DNA from: Pelagibacteraceae bacterium AG-414-E02
GTDB lineage: Bacteria; Pseudomonadota; Alphaproteobacteria; Pelagibacterales; Pelagibacteraceae
Reading direction: 5' to 3'
Length of the DNA: 64,000 nucleotides
NCBI GenBank assembly: GCA_003214615.1
Contig: QCLK01000002.1
Span: forward strand, 124,001-188,000
Part shown: one piece after another, positions 25,993 through 40,751 of the stretch
How the letters are laid out: each line of letters starts with the position of its first letter
Position numbering within the stretch: the first letter of the stretch is position 1
Made by a program: the position numbers and the translations under genes
Notes under the pieces: generated by a model
The model's database searches: none
Told to the model about the DNA's origin: nothing
What the model saw: only the letters and a program-made list of their open reading frames with translations

Positions 25993-26900
25993 ATCTAACA
26001 TCACAAATAGAAAATATAAAAAATAAAATATCAGGGAAGATCATTCTTAATGAAGATCTTTCAAAACTTTCATGGTTTAATTTAGGTGGTCCCGCCAAAG
26101 TATTATTTAAACCAAAAAATTTAAATGAACTTTCATTATTTTTAAAAGAAATTAATAAAAATGAAAAAATAAAAGTTTTAGGAGCGGGGTCTAACACCTT
26201 AATAAGAGATGGTGGTTTTGAAGGCATCATAATTAAACTTGGAAAATCATTTAATCATTTATCATTATTTGACCAAGATACTTTAATAGCTGGAGCCTCC
26301 GTTCTAGATAAAAATCTTTCCAGTTTTGCACTTGAAAATTCATTATCAGGATTTGAGTTTTTATCTTGTATTCCAGGCACCGTAGGTGGAGCTATCAGAA
26401 TGAATTCTGGTTGTTATGGTGAAGATATTTCAAAAATTATTATTTCAGTTCAGGTTATGGATTTAGATGGTAAAATGAGAGTAATTTATTCACCAGATAT
26501 AAAATTTTCATACAGGAATTGTAATTTAGATGAAAATTTGATTTTTATAAGCGCAACATTTAAAGGAAAAAAAAATAAAAAAATAAATATTAAAAAAAAA
26601 ATTAACACCTTAGTTAAACAAAAAAATGAAACTCAACCTTCAAGAATAAAGACTTGTGGAAGTACTTTTAAAAATCCAGAAAATTATAAAGCCTGGAAAT
26701 TAATTAAAGATTCTGGCTGTGCAGGAATGAAAATAGGAGATGCTTATATTTCTGAAAAACATTGCAATTTTTTTGTAAATAAAGGTAAAGCTAATTCGAA
26801 AGATTTAGAAACTTTAATTAAAAAAGTAAGAAATAAAGTTTTTGAAAAAACAAAAATAAATTTAGAGCTTGAACTTCAAATCATCGGAAAAGAAAAATGA
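25989..26900 (+). CDS. murB: UDP-N-acetylenolpyruvoylglucosamine reductase MurB
   Basis: A 303-residue FAD enzyme that reduces UDP-GlcNAc-enolpyruvate to UDP-MurNAc. Motifs are LSKLSWFNLGGPAKVLFKP near 22-40, the FAD loop VLGAGSNTLIRDGGF, FLSCIPGTVGGAIRMNSGCY with the substrate Tyr/Ser region, and KTCGSTFKNP, where the catalytic Ser lies. The short length and lack of an extra C-terminal domain fit type II MurB. Its 4-base ATGA overlap with murC and a further overlap with ddl keep it in the operon. Confidence 0.95.
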   Translation: MNLTSQIENIKNKISGKIILNEDLSKLSWFNLGGPAKVLFKPKNLNELSLFLKEINKNEKIKVLGAGSNTLIRDGGFEGIIIKLGKSFNHLSLFDQDTLIAGASVLDKNLSSFALENSLSGFEFLSCIPGTVGGAIRMNSGCYGEDISKIIISVQVMDLDGKMRVIYSPDIKFSYRNCNLDENLIFISATFKGKKNKKINIKKKINTLVKQKNETQPSRIKTCGSTFKNPENYKAWKLIKDSGCAGMKIGDAYISEKHCNFFVNKGKANSKDLETLIKKVRNKVFEKTKINLELELQIIGKEK

Positions 26901-27817
26901 AAAAATTTGTTGTTGTCCTCATAGGAGGGCTATCTGGTGAGAGACAAATTAGTTTTTTAACAGGGAAAGCATGCGCCAAAGCTCTAAAAAAAAAGGGCTT
27001 TAAAGTAAAATATATAGATGCCAAAGGTCATTTTGTTGAAAAACTAAAAAAGTTAAAACCAAAAATAGTTTTTAATGCATTGCATGGAAGATACGGAGAA
27101 GATGGTTTTGTGCAAAGTATATTAGAGACACTAAAAATACCTTATACACATTCTGGAGTTCTTGCTTCAAAGCTGGCAATGGATAAAGAGTTATCCAGAT
27201 TAGTTTTTAAAAAAAACAATATGAGAGTTCCTAATTATTTTTTATTAAAAAATGAACAAAAAAAATTTTTTAATAAAAAAATGAAAAATAAAAAAATTAA
27301 ATTTCCAATTGTAATTAAGCCGATTAACGAAGGGTCTAGTTTAGGAGTTTATATTTGTAAAAATAATGAGCAATTCATTAAAAATTATAAAAAACTAGAA
27401 AAAAATTATGACAAAATTCTTATTGAAAAATATATTCCCGGAAGAGAAATTCAGGTTGCTGTTATGGGAAGAAAAGCTTTAGGGGCCATAGAACTTATAC
27501 CAAAAAGAAAATTTTACGATTATAAAGCTAAATATTCTACAAAAGCTAAAACTAAACATATTATGCCAGCTGAACTAACAAAAAGAAAATATAAGGAAGT
27601 TCTTGACCAAGCAAAAAAGGCGCATAAATTATTAGGCTGCCGAGGTATTACTAGATCAGATTTTAGATTTTATAAAAATAAATTTTATTTGCTAGAGGTA
27701 AATACTCAACCAGGAATGACAAAATTATCACTAGTTCCAGAAATAGCACAGTATCGTGGTATAAAATTTGAAGATTTGGTTGTTTGGATGACTAAAGATG
27801 CAAGCACTAATAGATGA
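26897..27817 (+). CDS. ddl: D-alanine-D-alanine ligase
   Basis: A 306-residue ATP-grasp ligase that makes the D-Ala-D-Ala dipeptide used by MurF. It begins with the conserved GGLSGERQISFLTG, has FNALHGRYGEDGFVQSILE and PYTHSGVLASKLAMDKELSR, the ATP-grasp lysine strand FPIVIKPINEGSSLGVY, and the metal site FYLLEVNTQPGMTKLSLVPE. It sits between murB and ftsQ as is usual for ddlB of dcw clusters, overlapping each by 4 bases. Confidence 0.95.
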   Translation: MKKFVVVLIGGLSGERQISFLTGKACAKALKKKGFKVKYIDAKGHFVEKLKKLKPKIVFNALHGRYGEDGFVQSILETLKIPYTHSGVLASKLAMDKELSRLVFKKNNMRVPNYFLLKNEQKKFFNKKMKNKKIKFPIVIKPINEGSSLGVYICKNNEQFIKNYKKLEKNYDKILIEKYIPGREIQVAVMGRKALGAIELIPKRKFYDYKAKYSTKAKTKHIMPAELTKRKYKEVLDQAKKAHKLLGCRGITRSDFRFYKNKFYLLEVNTQPGMTKLSLVPEIAQYRGIKFEDLVVWMTKDASTNR

Positions 27818-28497
27818 TAAATATTTATAGAATAATTTTATTACTTATTACTTTCATTTTATTATCAACATATAACCCTAGTGATATTAATTTATCGCAT
27901 AATAAAAAAAAAGTTTTTTTCAAAATAAATGATATTGAAATAACAAATACTAGAATAATCAAAGAAAGTGAAATTTTTGAAAAACTTAATTATTTATATA
28001 ACAAAAATATTTTTACCATTAACAAACAGGATATAGAAAACCCTATTTCAGAATTAGACTTTTTAGAAAGAATTGAAGTAAAGAAAAAATATCCAAACAA
28101 AATAATTATAAAAATTTATGAGACAGAACCTGTTGCAATTTTAATTAAAAATGAAAATAAATACTATTTAGATAGTTCAGCAAATTTAATTATTTTTAAA
28201 GAAAATTTAGGTTTTAGCGATTTACCGAATATTTTTGGAGATGGAGGAGAAAATCATTTTATAAATTTTTTGACACAATTAAAAAATAACAATTTTCCAA
28301 ACCAAAAAATTAAAAGCTACTATTATTACAAAATAGGAAGATGGGATTTGCAACTTTTAAATGATAAAGTTATAAAATTTCCTGACAGTAAAATTGTTGA
28401 AGCTATCCAAAAGTCTGTTGAATTGTTAAATCGTGAAGATTTTAAAAACTATAATATAATTGATTTACGGATCCATGATAAGATAATAGTAGAGTAA
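27814..28497 (+). CDS. ftsQ: Cell division protein FtsQ
   Basis: A 227-residue bitopic membrane protein. One N-terminal membrane segment (about 4-20) is followed by a POTRA-like region (FFKINDIEITNTRIIKESEI, then LDFLERIEVKKKYPNKIIIK and IYETEPVAILIKN) and a beta domain containing YLDSSANLI and LPNIFGD. These are the recognisable FtsQ/DivIB blocks. FtsQ holds FtsL and FtsB at the septum. It is in canonical order ddl-ftsQ-ftsA, overlapping ddl by 4 bases and ftsA by one. Sequence is divergent, so order contributes strongly. Confidence 0.9.
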   Translation: MINIYRIILLLITFILLSTYNPSDINLSHNKKKVFFKINDIEITNTRIIKESEIFEKLNYLYNKNIFTINKQDIENPISELDFLERIEVKKKYPNKIIIKIYETEPVAILIKNENKYYLDSSANLIIFKENLGFSDLPNIFGDGGENHFINFLTQLKNNNFPNQKIKSYYYYKIGRWDLQLLNDKVIKFPDSKIVEAIQKSVELLNREDFKNYNIIDLRIHDKIIVE

Positions 28498-29732
28498 TGG
28501 ATTCCAACAATTCAATAGGAATAATCGAACTAGGTAATATCAACATAAAATGTCTTATTTTTAGAATCAATAACGATGATACTTCAGAAATTTTATCATC
28601 ATCATTAGTTAAATCTGAAGGCATCCATAATAGTAAAATAGTTAACCCTGTAAAAGCTGCTAATGCAGTTAGATCTTGCATAAGCATTGCAGAAAAAAAA
28701 GCTAAGGTTTTTTTGAAAAAAATAAATGTGGTTATAGAACAACCAGAATTTTTATGCACTAAATTTTCTAAACATAAAAAAATTGATGGATCAAAAATAC
28801 AAAAAGAAGATATTGAATTTCTCTTAAAGGAAGCAAAAAAACAGGTAACACTTAATGATAGAACTCAAAAAATAATTCATATTTTTAATCACAACTATAT
28901 CGTAGATAACAAAACATTTATTGAAGAGCCAATAAATGTTTATGCAGATTCTTTAAGACATGAGATGACTTTTATTACTATGCCAAAAGATAACTTAAAA
29001 AATATTAATCAAGTGTTTATTGACTGTGATATTGAAGTAGAAAGGTTAATCTCATGCATATTTTCTCTTGGTGTAGAATTATTAAATTATAAACAACTTC
29101 AAAAAGGTTCAATTTTAATAGATTTGGGATTTGAAAAAACAAGTTTAGGAATATTTAAAGATTTAGCATTGATACACATTCTTACCTTACCTATTGGGGT
29201 GAACCATATTGTAAAAGATATTTCAAAAGTCTGTTCTTTAAATTTAGATGAATCTGAAATTATTAAAAATAATATTGATTTTTCTTTTATTGATAATGCA
29301 AAAGTATTTGATGACAGTGATTATTTAAAAAAAGATTTTTTTAATACTTCACATTTTAGAAAAATAAAGAAAAGTTTAATAGCAAATGTTTTAAAAGCTA
29401 GATTAAACGAGATTTTGGAGATTGTAAAAAAACAAATAATTGTAACTGGATTAAACACAAACTCAGAAACTAACATTTTTATTACTGGAGGAGGTTCTAA
29501 TATTTTAAACCTAGAAAAATATTTTTCTAATTTTTTTGATTTAAATGTCAAAAAAATAGGGGTGAAAAGCAATGAAGGAAAAAATGAAAAAAATTCTTAT
29601 GCCAATTTTTCTTCATGTTTAGGAGCTTTTAAAATAATCAAAGATGGTTGGGAAACTGAAGCTATTCCTGAAAGTGTTAATAAAAATGAGGGTAAATTAG
29701 GATTTTTTGCAGGAATTTTTAAAGGACGATGA
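28497..29732 (+). CDS. ftsA: Cell division protein FtsA
   Basis: A 411-residue actin-like ATPase that tethers FtsZ filaments to the membrane. It starts with the phosphate-1 strand IGIIELGNINIKCLIF; later blocks include GSILIDLGFEKTSLGIFKDL (phosphate 2) and NIFITGGGSNILNLEKYF (adenosine motif). The last residues, LGFFAGIFKGR, form a short amphipathic helix of the kind that anchors FtsA to the membrane. The usual downstream partner ftsZ is absent here; instead there are 73 non-coding bases and then lpxC. Confidence 0.93.
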   Translation: MDSNNSIGIIELGNINIKCLIFRINNDDTSEILSSSLVKSEGIHNSKIVNPVKAANAVRSCISIAEKKAKVFLKKINVVIEQPEFLCTKFSKHKKIDGSKIQKEDIEFLLKEAKKQVTLNDRTQKIIHIFNHNYIVDNKTFIEEPINVYADSLRHEMTFITMPKDNLKNINQVFIDCDIEVERLISCIFSLGVELLNYKQLQKGSILIDLGFEKTSLGIFKDLALIHILTLPIGVNHIVKDISKVCSLNLDESEIIKNNIDFSFIDNAKVFDDSDYLKKDFFNTSHFRKIKKSLIANVLKARLNEILEIVKKQIIVTGLNTNSETNIFITGGGSNILNLEKYFSNFFDLNVKKIGVKSNEGKNEKNSYANFSSCLGAFKIIKDGWETEAIPESVNKNEGKLGFFAGIFKGR

Positions 29733-29805
29733 GTAAGTAGGGTCGTATTCTTTGGTAATATAATTTGTCTTTTAAGGTTTTTAGCCCTTTTGTATACCGG
29801 TATTT

Positions 29806-30732
29806 ATGGGGACTGGCCTACAAAAAACAATAAGCGAACCAATAGAGTTTAATGGTGTAGGACTGCACAACGGTATTAAGGTAAAACTTTGCTTAAAACC
29901 CGCAGAAGCTAACTCAGGCATTAAATTTAAAAGAACAGATATTGAAGATTCTAAGAATATAATTGAAGCAAATTATAAAAATGTAACTTCGCCAATACTC
30001 TGTACTAAAATAAAAAATTCACACGGAGTTACAGTTTCTACAATAGAACATCTAATGGCAGTTTTTTATGGAGAAGGTATTGACAATGTGTTGGTTGAAA
30101 TTGACGCTCCAGAAGTTCCAATTATGGATGGTTCATCTTTTGATTTTGTTACAGCCATAAGATCTTTTGGCACTCAAGAACAAAACCATACTAAAAAATT
30201 TATAAAAGTTTTAAAAAAATTTGAGTTAAAAGATGGATCAAAGTATATTTCCATTGAGCCACTTAAAAATGATTTAATAATTGATTTTGAAATAGTATAT
30301 AAAAACCCAATAATTAGAACTAGAAGAAAAGAATTTAAATTAAGTAATGGAGATTTAACCTCAATATATAACTCAAAAACATTTTGCCTGTATGAAGATA
30401 TTGATCAAATAAAAAGTCAAGGTTTAGCTAAAGGCGGTTCCTTAGAAAATGCAATTGTAGTCAAAGAAGATAAAATTCTTAACGATGATGGTTTAAGATA
30501 TAGAGATGAGTTTATAAACCATAAAATATTAGACTGCCTCGGAGATTTAATGCTATCTGGATACAGAATTTTTGGTCATATTAAAACTTCACGTGGCGGA
30601 CACCAGCTTACAAATGCTTTATTGAGGGAGTTTTTATCAGATAATTCAAATTGGGAACTTGGAACTATTGATGGAAAAGAAAAAGATAGTAAAGACAGTA
30701 GCTACACAAGACCTATAGCTGTTAGCGCTTAA
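29806..30732 (+). CDS. lpxC: UDP-3-O-acyl-N-acetylglucosamine deacetylase LpxC
   Basis: A 308-residue zinc deacetylase performing the committed step of lipid A synthesis. Motifs are EFNGVGLHNGIKVKLCLKPA at about 13-32, TVSTIEHLMAVFYGEGIDN with a zinc His, the strand VPIMDGSSFDFV, DEFINHKILDCLGDLMLSG with the second His and the Asp ligand, and GHIKTSRGGHQLTNALL with the catalytic His. It shows that this organism makes a lipid A-containing outer membrane. It follows ftsA after 73 bases, the spot where ftsZ normally lies. Confidence 0.96.
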   Translation: MGTGLQKTISEPIEFNGVGLHNGIKVKLCLKPAEANSGIKFKRTDIEDSKNIIEANYKNVTSPILCTKIKNSHGVTVSTIEHLMAVFYGEGIDNVLVEIDAPEVPIMDGSSFDFVTAIRSFGTQEQNHTKKFIKVLKKFELKDGSKYISIEPLKNDLIIDFEIVYKNPIIRTRRKEFKLSNGDLTSIYNSKTFCLYEDIDQIKSQGLAKGGSLENAIVVKEDKILNDDGLRYRDEFINHKILDCLGDLMLSGYRIFGHIKTSRGGHQLTNALLREFLSDNSNWELGTIDGKEKDSKDSSYTRPIAVSA

Positions 30733-30779
30733 GCTAACCGATAATTAAGAAAATTGTAAAAGTTAAATATTTTGGTAAA

Positions 30780-31625
30780 ATGTTTTTTATCCAAATGTTT
30801 AAAAAGAATCTAATTTTATTGCTACTAACTTTTTTAGTATTTTCTTGCGCAAAAGAAGAGCAAGTTTCATTGGAACCAACCGATGAAGAAATGGCCATTA
30901 GCACTTATGCTGAAGCAATTGAGTCTTTAAAAAAAGGAGATGCTTTTTATGCTGCAAAGAAATTTAGAGAAGTTGAAAGTTTACTACCGCAGACTGAATG
31001 GGCAGCAAAGTCTAGTCTTCTAGCAGCCTACGCGGAATATTCTAGAAATGCCTACACGAAAAGCATTTTCTCTTTTGAAAGACACATTAATAATTATCCT
31101 GCAGATAGAAATATACCTTATGCACATTATTTAATTGCAATGTGTTTTTATGAACAAATTTTAGATGAAAAAAAAGATTTAGAACCTCTATTAAAATCGA
31201 AAAAAAAGTTTGAATTTTTAATAGCAGAATTTCCAAATACAGATTATGCAATTGATGCACGTTTTAAATTAGATCTTATACAAAATCAATTAGCAGCTAA
31301 AGAAATGTCAATAGCAAGATACTATATGAAAACAGAAAAATGGATACCAGCTCTTAATAGGCTAAAAAAAGTTGTTAATAAATATGACAGAACAGTTTTT
31401 GTGGAAGAAGCTCTGCATAGGTTGGTTGAGGTTTATTATAAAATTGGTTTAGTTGAAGAATCTAAACAAGCGGCACTAATATTAGGATATAATTATGGTT
31501 CCAGCGCATGGTATGAGCAAAGTTATAAAGTATTTAATAAAAAATACCGACCACAAAATATCCAAAGAGATAAAAAAAGAGAATTGGGTTTAGTGAGAAG
31601 AACCATAAAAGGCTTATTTAATTAA
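30780..31625 (+). CDS. bamD: Outer-membrane assembly lipoprotein BamD
   Basis: A 281-residue lipoprotein of the BAM complex that inserts beta-barrel proteins. The signal peptide ends with the lipobox LVFSC, then a helical TPR-rich mature part: YAEAIESLKKGDAFYAAKKF, REVESLLPQTEWAAKSSLLA and a strongly conserved AHYLIAMCFYEQ block. In-frame ATGs at 30780 and 30795 both give a workable signal peptide, the second being of more usual length. lpxC-bamD-(recN)-ligA is a common alphaproteobacterial order; recN is not present between bamD and ligA here. Confidence 0.93.
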   Translation: MFFIQMFKKNLILLLLTFLVFSCAKEEQVSLEPTDEEMAISTYAEAIESLKKGDAFYAAKKFREVESLLPQTEWAAKSSLLAAYAEYSRNAYTKSIFSFERHINNYPADRNIPYAHYLIAMCFYEQILDEKKDLEPLLKSKKKFEFLIAEFPNTDYAIDARFKLDLIQNQLAAKEMSIARYYMKTEKWIPALNRLKKVVNKYDRTVFVEEALHRLVEVYYKIGLVEESKQAALILGYNYGSSAWYEQSYKVFNKKYRPQNIQRDKKRELGLVRRTIKGLFN

Positions 31626-35387
<3,762 letters not shown>

Positions 35388-35391
<4 letters not shown>

Positions 35392-37427
35392 TTAATTCTT
35401 TTTAATCTTTTTTTTTGTAATCTTGCCCATCCAGGACTTCTTATACCTTCCTCATAATCTATATCCTGGTTGAAAAAAAAATCTTCACTGTTTTGTTCTT
35501 TTATTTCCTCTTTTTTAATATTTTCTTCTGGAAGTTCATCTATGAATCTTGATGCTAAAGATTCTACCCAATCTCCTCGATACATTCTGTTCATTACAAA
35601 AGATATAAAAGATTCTTTCTTTGCTCTTGTAAGCCCTACATAAGCGAGTCGTCTTTCTTCTTCCAAAGCTAAATCACCTTTCTCTTCCAAAGATTTCTGA
35701 TGAGGGAATAACCCTTCTTCCCACCCCGGTAAAAAAACTGCATCAAATTCCAATCCTTTAGCAGCATGCATAGTCATTAAATTTACTTTCTCGCCATCCC
35801 AATCCTGATCTATTGATGTAGCTAATGCGACATGTTCTAAGAACCCTTGAAGATTATCAAAATCATGCATTCCTCTAATTAATTCTTTTAAGTTTTCCAG
35901 TCTTCCTTCGCTTTCTAAATCTTTTTTATCTTTTAACATTTTAGAATATCCGGACTCATCCAAAATAATTTCCATTAATTCATAATGCTTTTTAATTTTT
36001 AAATCTGATCTCCATTTATTAAATAGATTTAATATTTTAACTAGACCTAATTTTGTTTTTGGCTTAATTTTATTTAATTGTAATAGTTCATAAGCCGAAT
36101 CTTCCAAGCATTTTTTATTTTTCCTTCCCCAATCATATAGTTGTTTAATTGAGCTATCTCCCACAGATCTCTTAGGAACATTAATGATCCTTTCAAAAGC
36201 TAAGTCATCATTTTTTTGATTTATAATTCTTAAAAACGCGACACTATCTTTAATTTCAGCTCTTTCATAAAATTTTGTTCCTCCGACCACCCTATAACCC
36301 ATCCCAATTTTTAAAAATCTTTCTTCAAATTCACGTGTCTGAAAAATTGCTCTAACTAAAATAGATATATTATTTAAGGAGTATTTTTTTTTAAGTTTTT
36401 TTTCAATAATATCGCTAATTCCTACCGCTTCTTCCCTTCCATTTTTGTAACAGGTTAATTTTACAAGCTCCCCTTCTTTACCATCTGTCCATAATTTTTT
36501 TCCCAACCTATCACTATTATTTAAAATTAACCCTGAAGCAGCACTAAGTATATTTTGTGTGGATCTGTAATTTTGCTCAAGTCTGATAATTTTTGTGTTT
36601 TTATATATTTTGCTAAAATCTAAAAAATTTTTTATTTCTGCTCCTCTCCAACTGTAAATTGATTGATCATCATCTCCCACACAACATATATTATTTTTTT
36701 TCTTAGCAAGTAGATTAAGCCATTTGCTTTGAATATAATTTGAATCTTGATATTCATCGACTAAAATATATTTAAAATTATTTAGGTATAACTCTAATAT
36801 GTTATTGTGATTTTCAAAAATATTTACGCACAATAATATTAAATCACCAAAGTCGCATGAATTTAAAATTTGAAGTCTTTCTTGGTAAAATTTGTAAACA
36901 TTTAATATTGTCTTTTCTAAAGGGATTCCTTTTTTAGCAACTACATTTTTTGGAAGTAAACCTTTATTTTTCCACTGATTAATAAAAGATAAAATAAATT
37001 GAGGTGATATTTTTTTTGTATCTATATTTTCAGCTTTACATATGTTTTTTATTAATCTTAGCTGGTCTTCTTGGTCAATGATTGTAAAACGTGAGTTTAG
37101 ACCAGCGGCCTCAGCATGCCTTCTCAAGATCTTGGCACTTACAGAATGAAAAGTTCCTAACCATGGTATTGATGATTGTTTTTCCTTTAATAATTTTGCA
37201 ATTCGATTTTGCATTTCTCTAGCTGCTTTATTAGTAAATGTGACGCAGAGAATTTGGTTAGGCCAAGCTTTTTTTTCTTTTATAATGTGTACTACTCTTG
37301 AAGTTATAACTTTTGTTTTTCCAGATCCTGCACCAGCTACTATTAAACAAGGTCCATCCAGATTTATTATTGCTTCTTTTTGATTTTTATTTAAGTTGCT
37401 TAAATAATTTTGTTTGATAATTTCCAT
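35388..37427 (-). CDS. uvrD: UvrD/PcrA-type superfamily I DNA helicase
   Basis: A 679-residue 3'-5' helicase used in nucleotide excision and mismatch repair. The Q motif NLNKNQKEAI and Walker A AGAGSGKT at 31-38 start the protein; motif II is VDEYQDSN; motif III GDDDQSIYSWRGAE; motif IV RLEQNYRSTQNIL; motif V NLMTMHAAKGLEFDAVFLPG; motif VI EEERRLAYVGLTRAK. The C-terminal tail ends with a basic stretch after GWARLQKKR, as in the UvrD/PcrA family. UvrD versus PcrA naming is a convention. The ATG lies 34 bases from the divergent AsmA-like gene. Confidence 0.95.
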
Positions 37428-37461
37428 GAAATTTATAATTTACTAATTTAAATTAAAATAA

Positions 37462-39099
37462 ATGAAATACATCAATTTTAAAAGATATTATTTTTCCACA
37501 GTAGCAAAAAGCCTTAATACATTAAGATATAATTTTATAAAAATTTTTAAATTTGTAAATTTTAGCGGATACAATCTTAAAACAATTTACAAGTATCTAG
37601 ATGTTAGAAGATATAACTTTACAAAAATTCTTAAATACTTTAATCCAAAAACATACAGTATTAATCGTTTCAAGAAAATCAATTTTATAGGAAATAAATT
37701 TTTAAAAATACACCTTCCTGCTTCAATTATTTTTTTTGGTTTTCTTTACTTAGTTATACCAACTTTTTATAATTACGATAAATCTGATATAGAAAAACTT
37801 ATATGCAAAAAACAAAATATTGAATGTATAATACAAGGTAAAGTAAATTATCGTTTTTATCCAACTCCAAGAATCCTAATAAAAGATTTAATAGTAAATG
37901 ATTTTTTTAAAAAAAAAAGAACTCTAATTACAGCTGAAAACACTGCAGTAAAACTTTCTATTAAAAATTTATTGGCTAAAGAAAAACAAAAATTTAAAAA
38001 AATAGAGTTAAATAATTTTGAAATTAATTTAAATTTGGAGAATTGGAAAAAGTATAAAAGTATTTTTAGCAAGAAAACCAATCTAATTCCTGTAACTTTC
38101 GTTAAAGGAAAAGTTTTACTTTTTGATAAAAATGATTATGTAGCTACCATAAGTGATTCAAAAATAAATTTAAAATTTGTTCCGAACTCTATTAATTTTA
38201 AGTTGTGGGGCAAAATCTTAAATGATAAAATTCATATTAATTTAAATAGCGAAAGGATTGATAATTCTACTTTCTCAGAATTTTTATTAAAAATGTCCAA
38301 TTTAAACTTGCTTACAAAAGCTAGTTTTATTAATTCTGAAAAAGATAAAAATGTAGTAAGTGGTAATGTTTTAATAAAACAGGACAAGAATAAAATCACC
38401 GCAATTATAGACTATAAGGATAATAAAATAGTAATTAATAAATCTAATTTAAGAAACACTTTTATAGATGGAAAAATGGAAGGTATAATTACGATATTAC
38501 CCTATTTTAATTTCAATTTAGATGTAAATTTAAACAGTATAAATTTTACAAAATTGTATAGTTATTTTTTATCTCTAGATAATAATCAAAGAAAAGAAAT
38601 ATTTAAAATAAATAAAAAAATCAACGGAGAGTTAATCTTAGCTTCTGATAAAATATACTCTAGTTATAATTTAATAAAATCCTTTGAATCTAATTTAAAA
38701 TTTAATAATGGAAAAATTTCAATTAAACAATTTTTAATTAATTTAGGTAAATTAGGTGCGGCCGACATTTTAGGCACAATTAATGATGATAAAAAATTTA
38801 GTAATTTAAAATTCGAGAGCAATGTTTTTGTAGATAATCAAAAAAAGTTTTTGAGCAAATTTGGTATCTATAACAAAAAAAATATTTCATCTAACTTTTT
38901 TGTTTCAGGAAATTTTGATTTGGATAATTTAAGAATGAGTTTTTATGAAATATCTAATGATGAAAAACTTAGTAATGAAGATGTTAATTATGTAGAAAAA
39001 GAATTTAATGATTTAATGCTAGGCGAAGGTTATAAAAGCTTATTTTATTTTCCGACATTTAAGGAATTTATCCGATCAATATCAGATGAAACGAATTAA
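37462..39099 (+). CDS. AsmA-like inner-membrane protein with repeated N-terminal segment
   Basis: A 545-residue protein. One membrane segment at about 85-101 ([17 protein letters not shown]) leads into a beta-rich domain starting [20 protein letters not shown] and [20 protein letters not shown], the pattern of the AsmA N-terminal (YhdP/TamB-like) region; AsmA-like proteins are thought to bridge lipids between the two membranes. Before the membrane segment lie about 80 residues that repeat a short aromatic/basic unit (for instance [41 protein letters not shown]). The end overlaps the convergent fumC by 4 bases. Assignment to AsmA is by topology and the post-membrane motif. Confidence 0.6.
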   Translation: MKYINFKRYYFSTVAKSLNTLRYNFIKIFKFVNFSGYNLKTIYKYLDVRRYNFTKILKYFNPKTYSINRFKKINFIGNKFLKIHLPASIIFFGFLYLVIPTFYNYDKSDIEKLICKKQNIECIIQGKVNYRFYPTPRILIKDLIVNDFFKKKRTLITAENTAVKLSIKNLLAKEKQKFKKIELNNFEINLNLENWKKYKSIFSKKTNLIPVTFVKGKVLLFDKNDYVATISDSKINLKFVPNSINFKLWGKILNDKIHINLNSERIDNSTFSEFLLKMSNLNLLTKASFINSEKDKNVVSGNVLIKQDKNKITAIIDYKDNKIVINKSNLRNTFIDGKMEGIITILPYFNFNLDVNLNSINFTKLYSYFLSLDNNQRKEIFKINKKINGELILASDKIYSSYNLIKSFESNLKFNNGKISIKQFLINLGKLGAADILGTINDDKKFSNLKFESNVFVDNQKKFLSKFGIYNKKNISSNFFVSGNFDLDNLRMSFYEISNDEKLSNEDVNYVEKEFNDLMLGEGYKSLFYFPTFKEFIRSISDETN

Positions 39100-40484
39100 C
39101 TTGGCTTAATCATTTTTTTGGGATTTACAATTTTATTGTATTCTTTTTCTGTTATTAACCCTGATTTTATAGACTCTTCCTTCAAAGTAGTTCCGTTTTT
39201 GTGAGCTTTTTTTGCTATTATAGCAGCATTATCGTAACCAACTTTTGGAGACAATGCAGTTACCAGCATTAAGGAATTGTCCAAAAATTTTTTTATTCTT
39301 TTTTTATCTGCTTTAAGATCTTTAATACAATAGTTTGCAAAACTTTTTGAAGCATCAGCCATTATGTGAATTGATTGCAATATATTATGTATGATTAGTG
39401 GTTTAAAAACATTTAACTCAAAGTGTCCATGAGATCCAGCCATAGTTATCCCATTATGATTTCCAATTACTTTTACACAAACCATAGTGACAGCTTCACA
39501 CTGTGTTGGATTTATTTTTCCTGGCATAATAGATGAGCCCGGCTCGTTTTCTGGTAAAATTAATTCACCATATCCAGCTCTTGGACCTGAGCCTAAGAAT
39601 CTAATATCGTTTGCTATTTTCATTAAACAAACAGCTGTTGTATTTAACGTCCCAGAAAAATTTACTATAGCATCATGTGCTGCTAGTGCTGCAAATTTGT
39701 TTGTAGCCGGTTTAAAAGGAAGTTTTGTAATTTTTTTAAGTTCAGAAACAATTTTTTTATCAAAACCTTTTTTTGTATTTAAACCTGTTCCAACAGCCGT
39801 TCCACCTTGAGCTAAAAAATATATTTCTTTAAGAGCTAATTCTATTCTTTTAATACATTTACTTAATTGTGAGTGATATCCCGAAAATTCTTGTCCTAAG
39901 GTAATAGGAGTAGCATCTTGAAGATGTGTTCTCCCAACCTTTATAATTTTTTTAAATTCTTTAGTTTTTTTTCCCAATTCTGAATTAAGCAATTTTAGAA
40001 AAGGTAATAATTTCCCCTTTGTTCTAATTGCTATAGCCATATGCATTGCAGTTGGAAAAACATCATTTGTAGATTGAGATTTATTAACATGATCATTTGG
40101 GTGAACAGGTTTCTTGCTGCCCAATTTTCCACCAAGAATTTCAATCGCTCTATTTGCGATTACTTCATTAACATTCATATTTGTTTGTGTGCCTGAACCA
40201 GTTTGCCAAACTTTAAGGGGAAAATGATCGTTGAGCTTTCCAGTAATTACTTCATCAGCTGCTTTAATAATCGATTTACTTATTTTTTTATCTAAGTTTC
40301 CATTTCTAGTATTTACTATCGCAGCAGCCTTTTTTATCATAGCAATAGATTTGATTACTATTGGTCTAACCAAGAAATCTCCAATATCAAAATGTTTATT
40401 GGATCTTTGAGTAGAAGCTCCCCAGTATTTACTGTTAGGAACTTTAACAACTCCTAGGCTATCGTGTTCTTTTCTAAATTTCAT
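39096..40484 (-). CDS. fumC: Class II fumarate hydratase
   Basis: A 462-residue iron-independent fumarase converting fumarate to L-malate in the TCA cycle. It has the early [15 protein letters not shown], the substrate loops [20 protein letters not shown] and [40 protein letters not shown] with the catalytic His, and the fumarase/aspartase signature [11 protein letters not shown], whose Ser is the catalytic acid. The first group could suggest aspartase, but HPNDHVN and length fit fumarase C. Probably monocistronic. Confidence 0.96.
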   Translation of the reverse strand: MKFRKEHDSLGVVKVPNSKYWGASTQRSNKHFDIGDFLVRPIVIKSIAMIKKAAAIVNTRNGNLDKKISKSIIKAADEVITGKLNDHFPLKVWQTGSGTQTNMNVNEVIANRAIEILGGKLGSKKPVHPNDHVNKSQSTNDVFPTAMHMAIAIRTKGKLLPFLKLLNSELGKKTKEFKKIIKVGRTHLQDATPITLGQEFSGYHSQLSKCIKRIELALKEIYFLAQGGTAVGTGLNTKKGFDKKIVSELKKITKLPFKPATNKFAALAAHDAIVNFSGTLNTTAVCLMKIANDIRFLGSGPRAGYGELILPENEPGSSIMPGKINPTQCEAVTMVCVKVIGNHNGITMAGSHGHFELNVFKPLIIHNILQSIHIMADASKSFANYCIKDLKADKKRIKKFLDNSLMLVTALSPKVGYDNAAIIAKKAHKNGTTLKEESIKSGLITEKEYNKIVNPKKMIKPS

Positions 40485-40517
40485 ATGTTATAACGAATTT
40501 TAATATATTAATTTAAT

Positions 40518-40709
40518 TTACATAAAAAACCATAAAATTAGCGAAACTAAGGCAATGATGATAATTAGGATTCTGACACCAAATAAATATCTTGTAATCT
40601 CTGGAGTAGGTGAGGATTTATTTCCTATTCTCGCTCCTAGCCGAATAATTAAATAAAATGCCAAAAGAAGAGCAAAAATTACAATTAAAATTTCAATTTT
40701 TCCTAGCAC
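40518..40709 (-). CDS. Small membrane protein with two helices
   Basis: A 63-residue protein with two hydrophobic segments, at about 5-25 (ILIVIFALLLAFYLIIRLG) and 46-62 (RILIIIIALVSLILWF), joined by a short polar loop. No recognised domain. It lies 33 bases upstream of fumC's start on the same strand and could share a transcript with it. Its frame is clean and its composition fits an inner-membrane protein, but I cannot give a function. Confidence 0.5.
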   Translation of the reverse strand: MLGKIEILIVIFALLLAFYLIIRLGARIGNKSSPTPEITRYLFGVRILIIIIALVSLILWFFM

Positions 40710-40751
40710 TAGTGTAATTTAACATAATTAAACAAAAAAATACAAAATAAT

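Noticed and set aside
29733-29805. Remnant of ftsZ or a clear promoter in the ftsA-lpxC gap
   Set aside because: The 73 bases do not encode any FtsZ-like peptide, and no well-spaced -35/-10 pair is visible.
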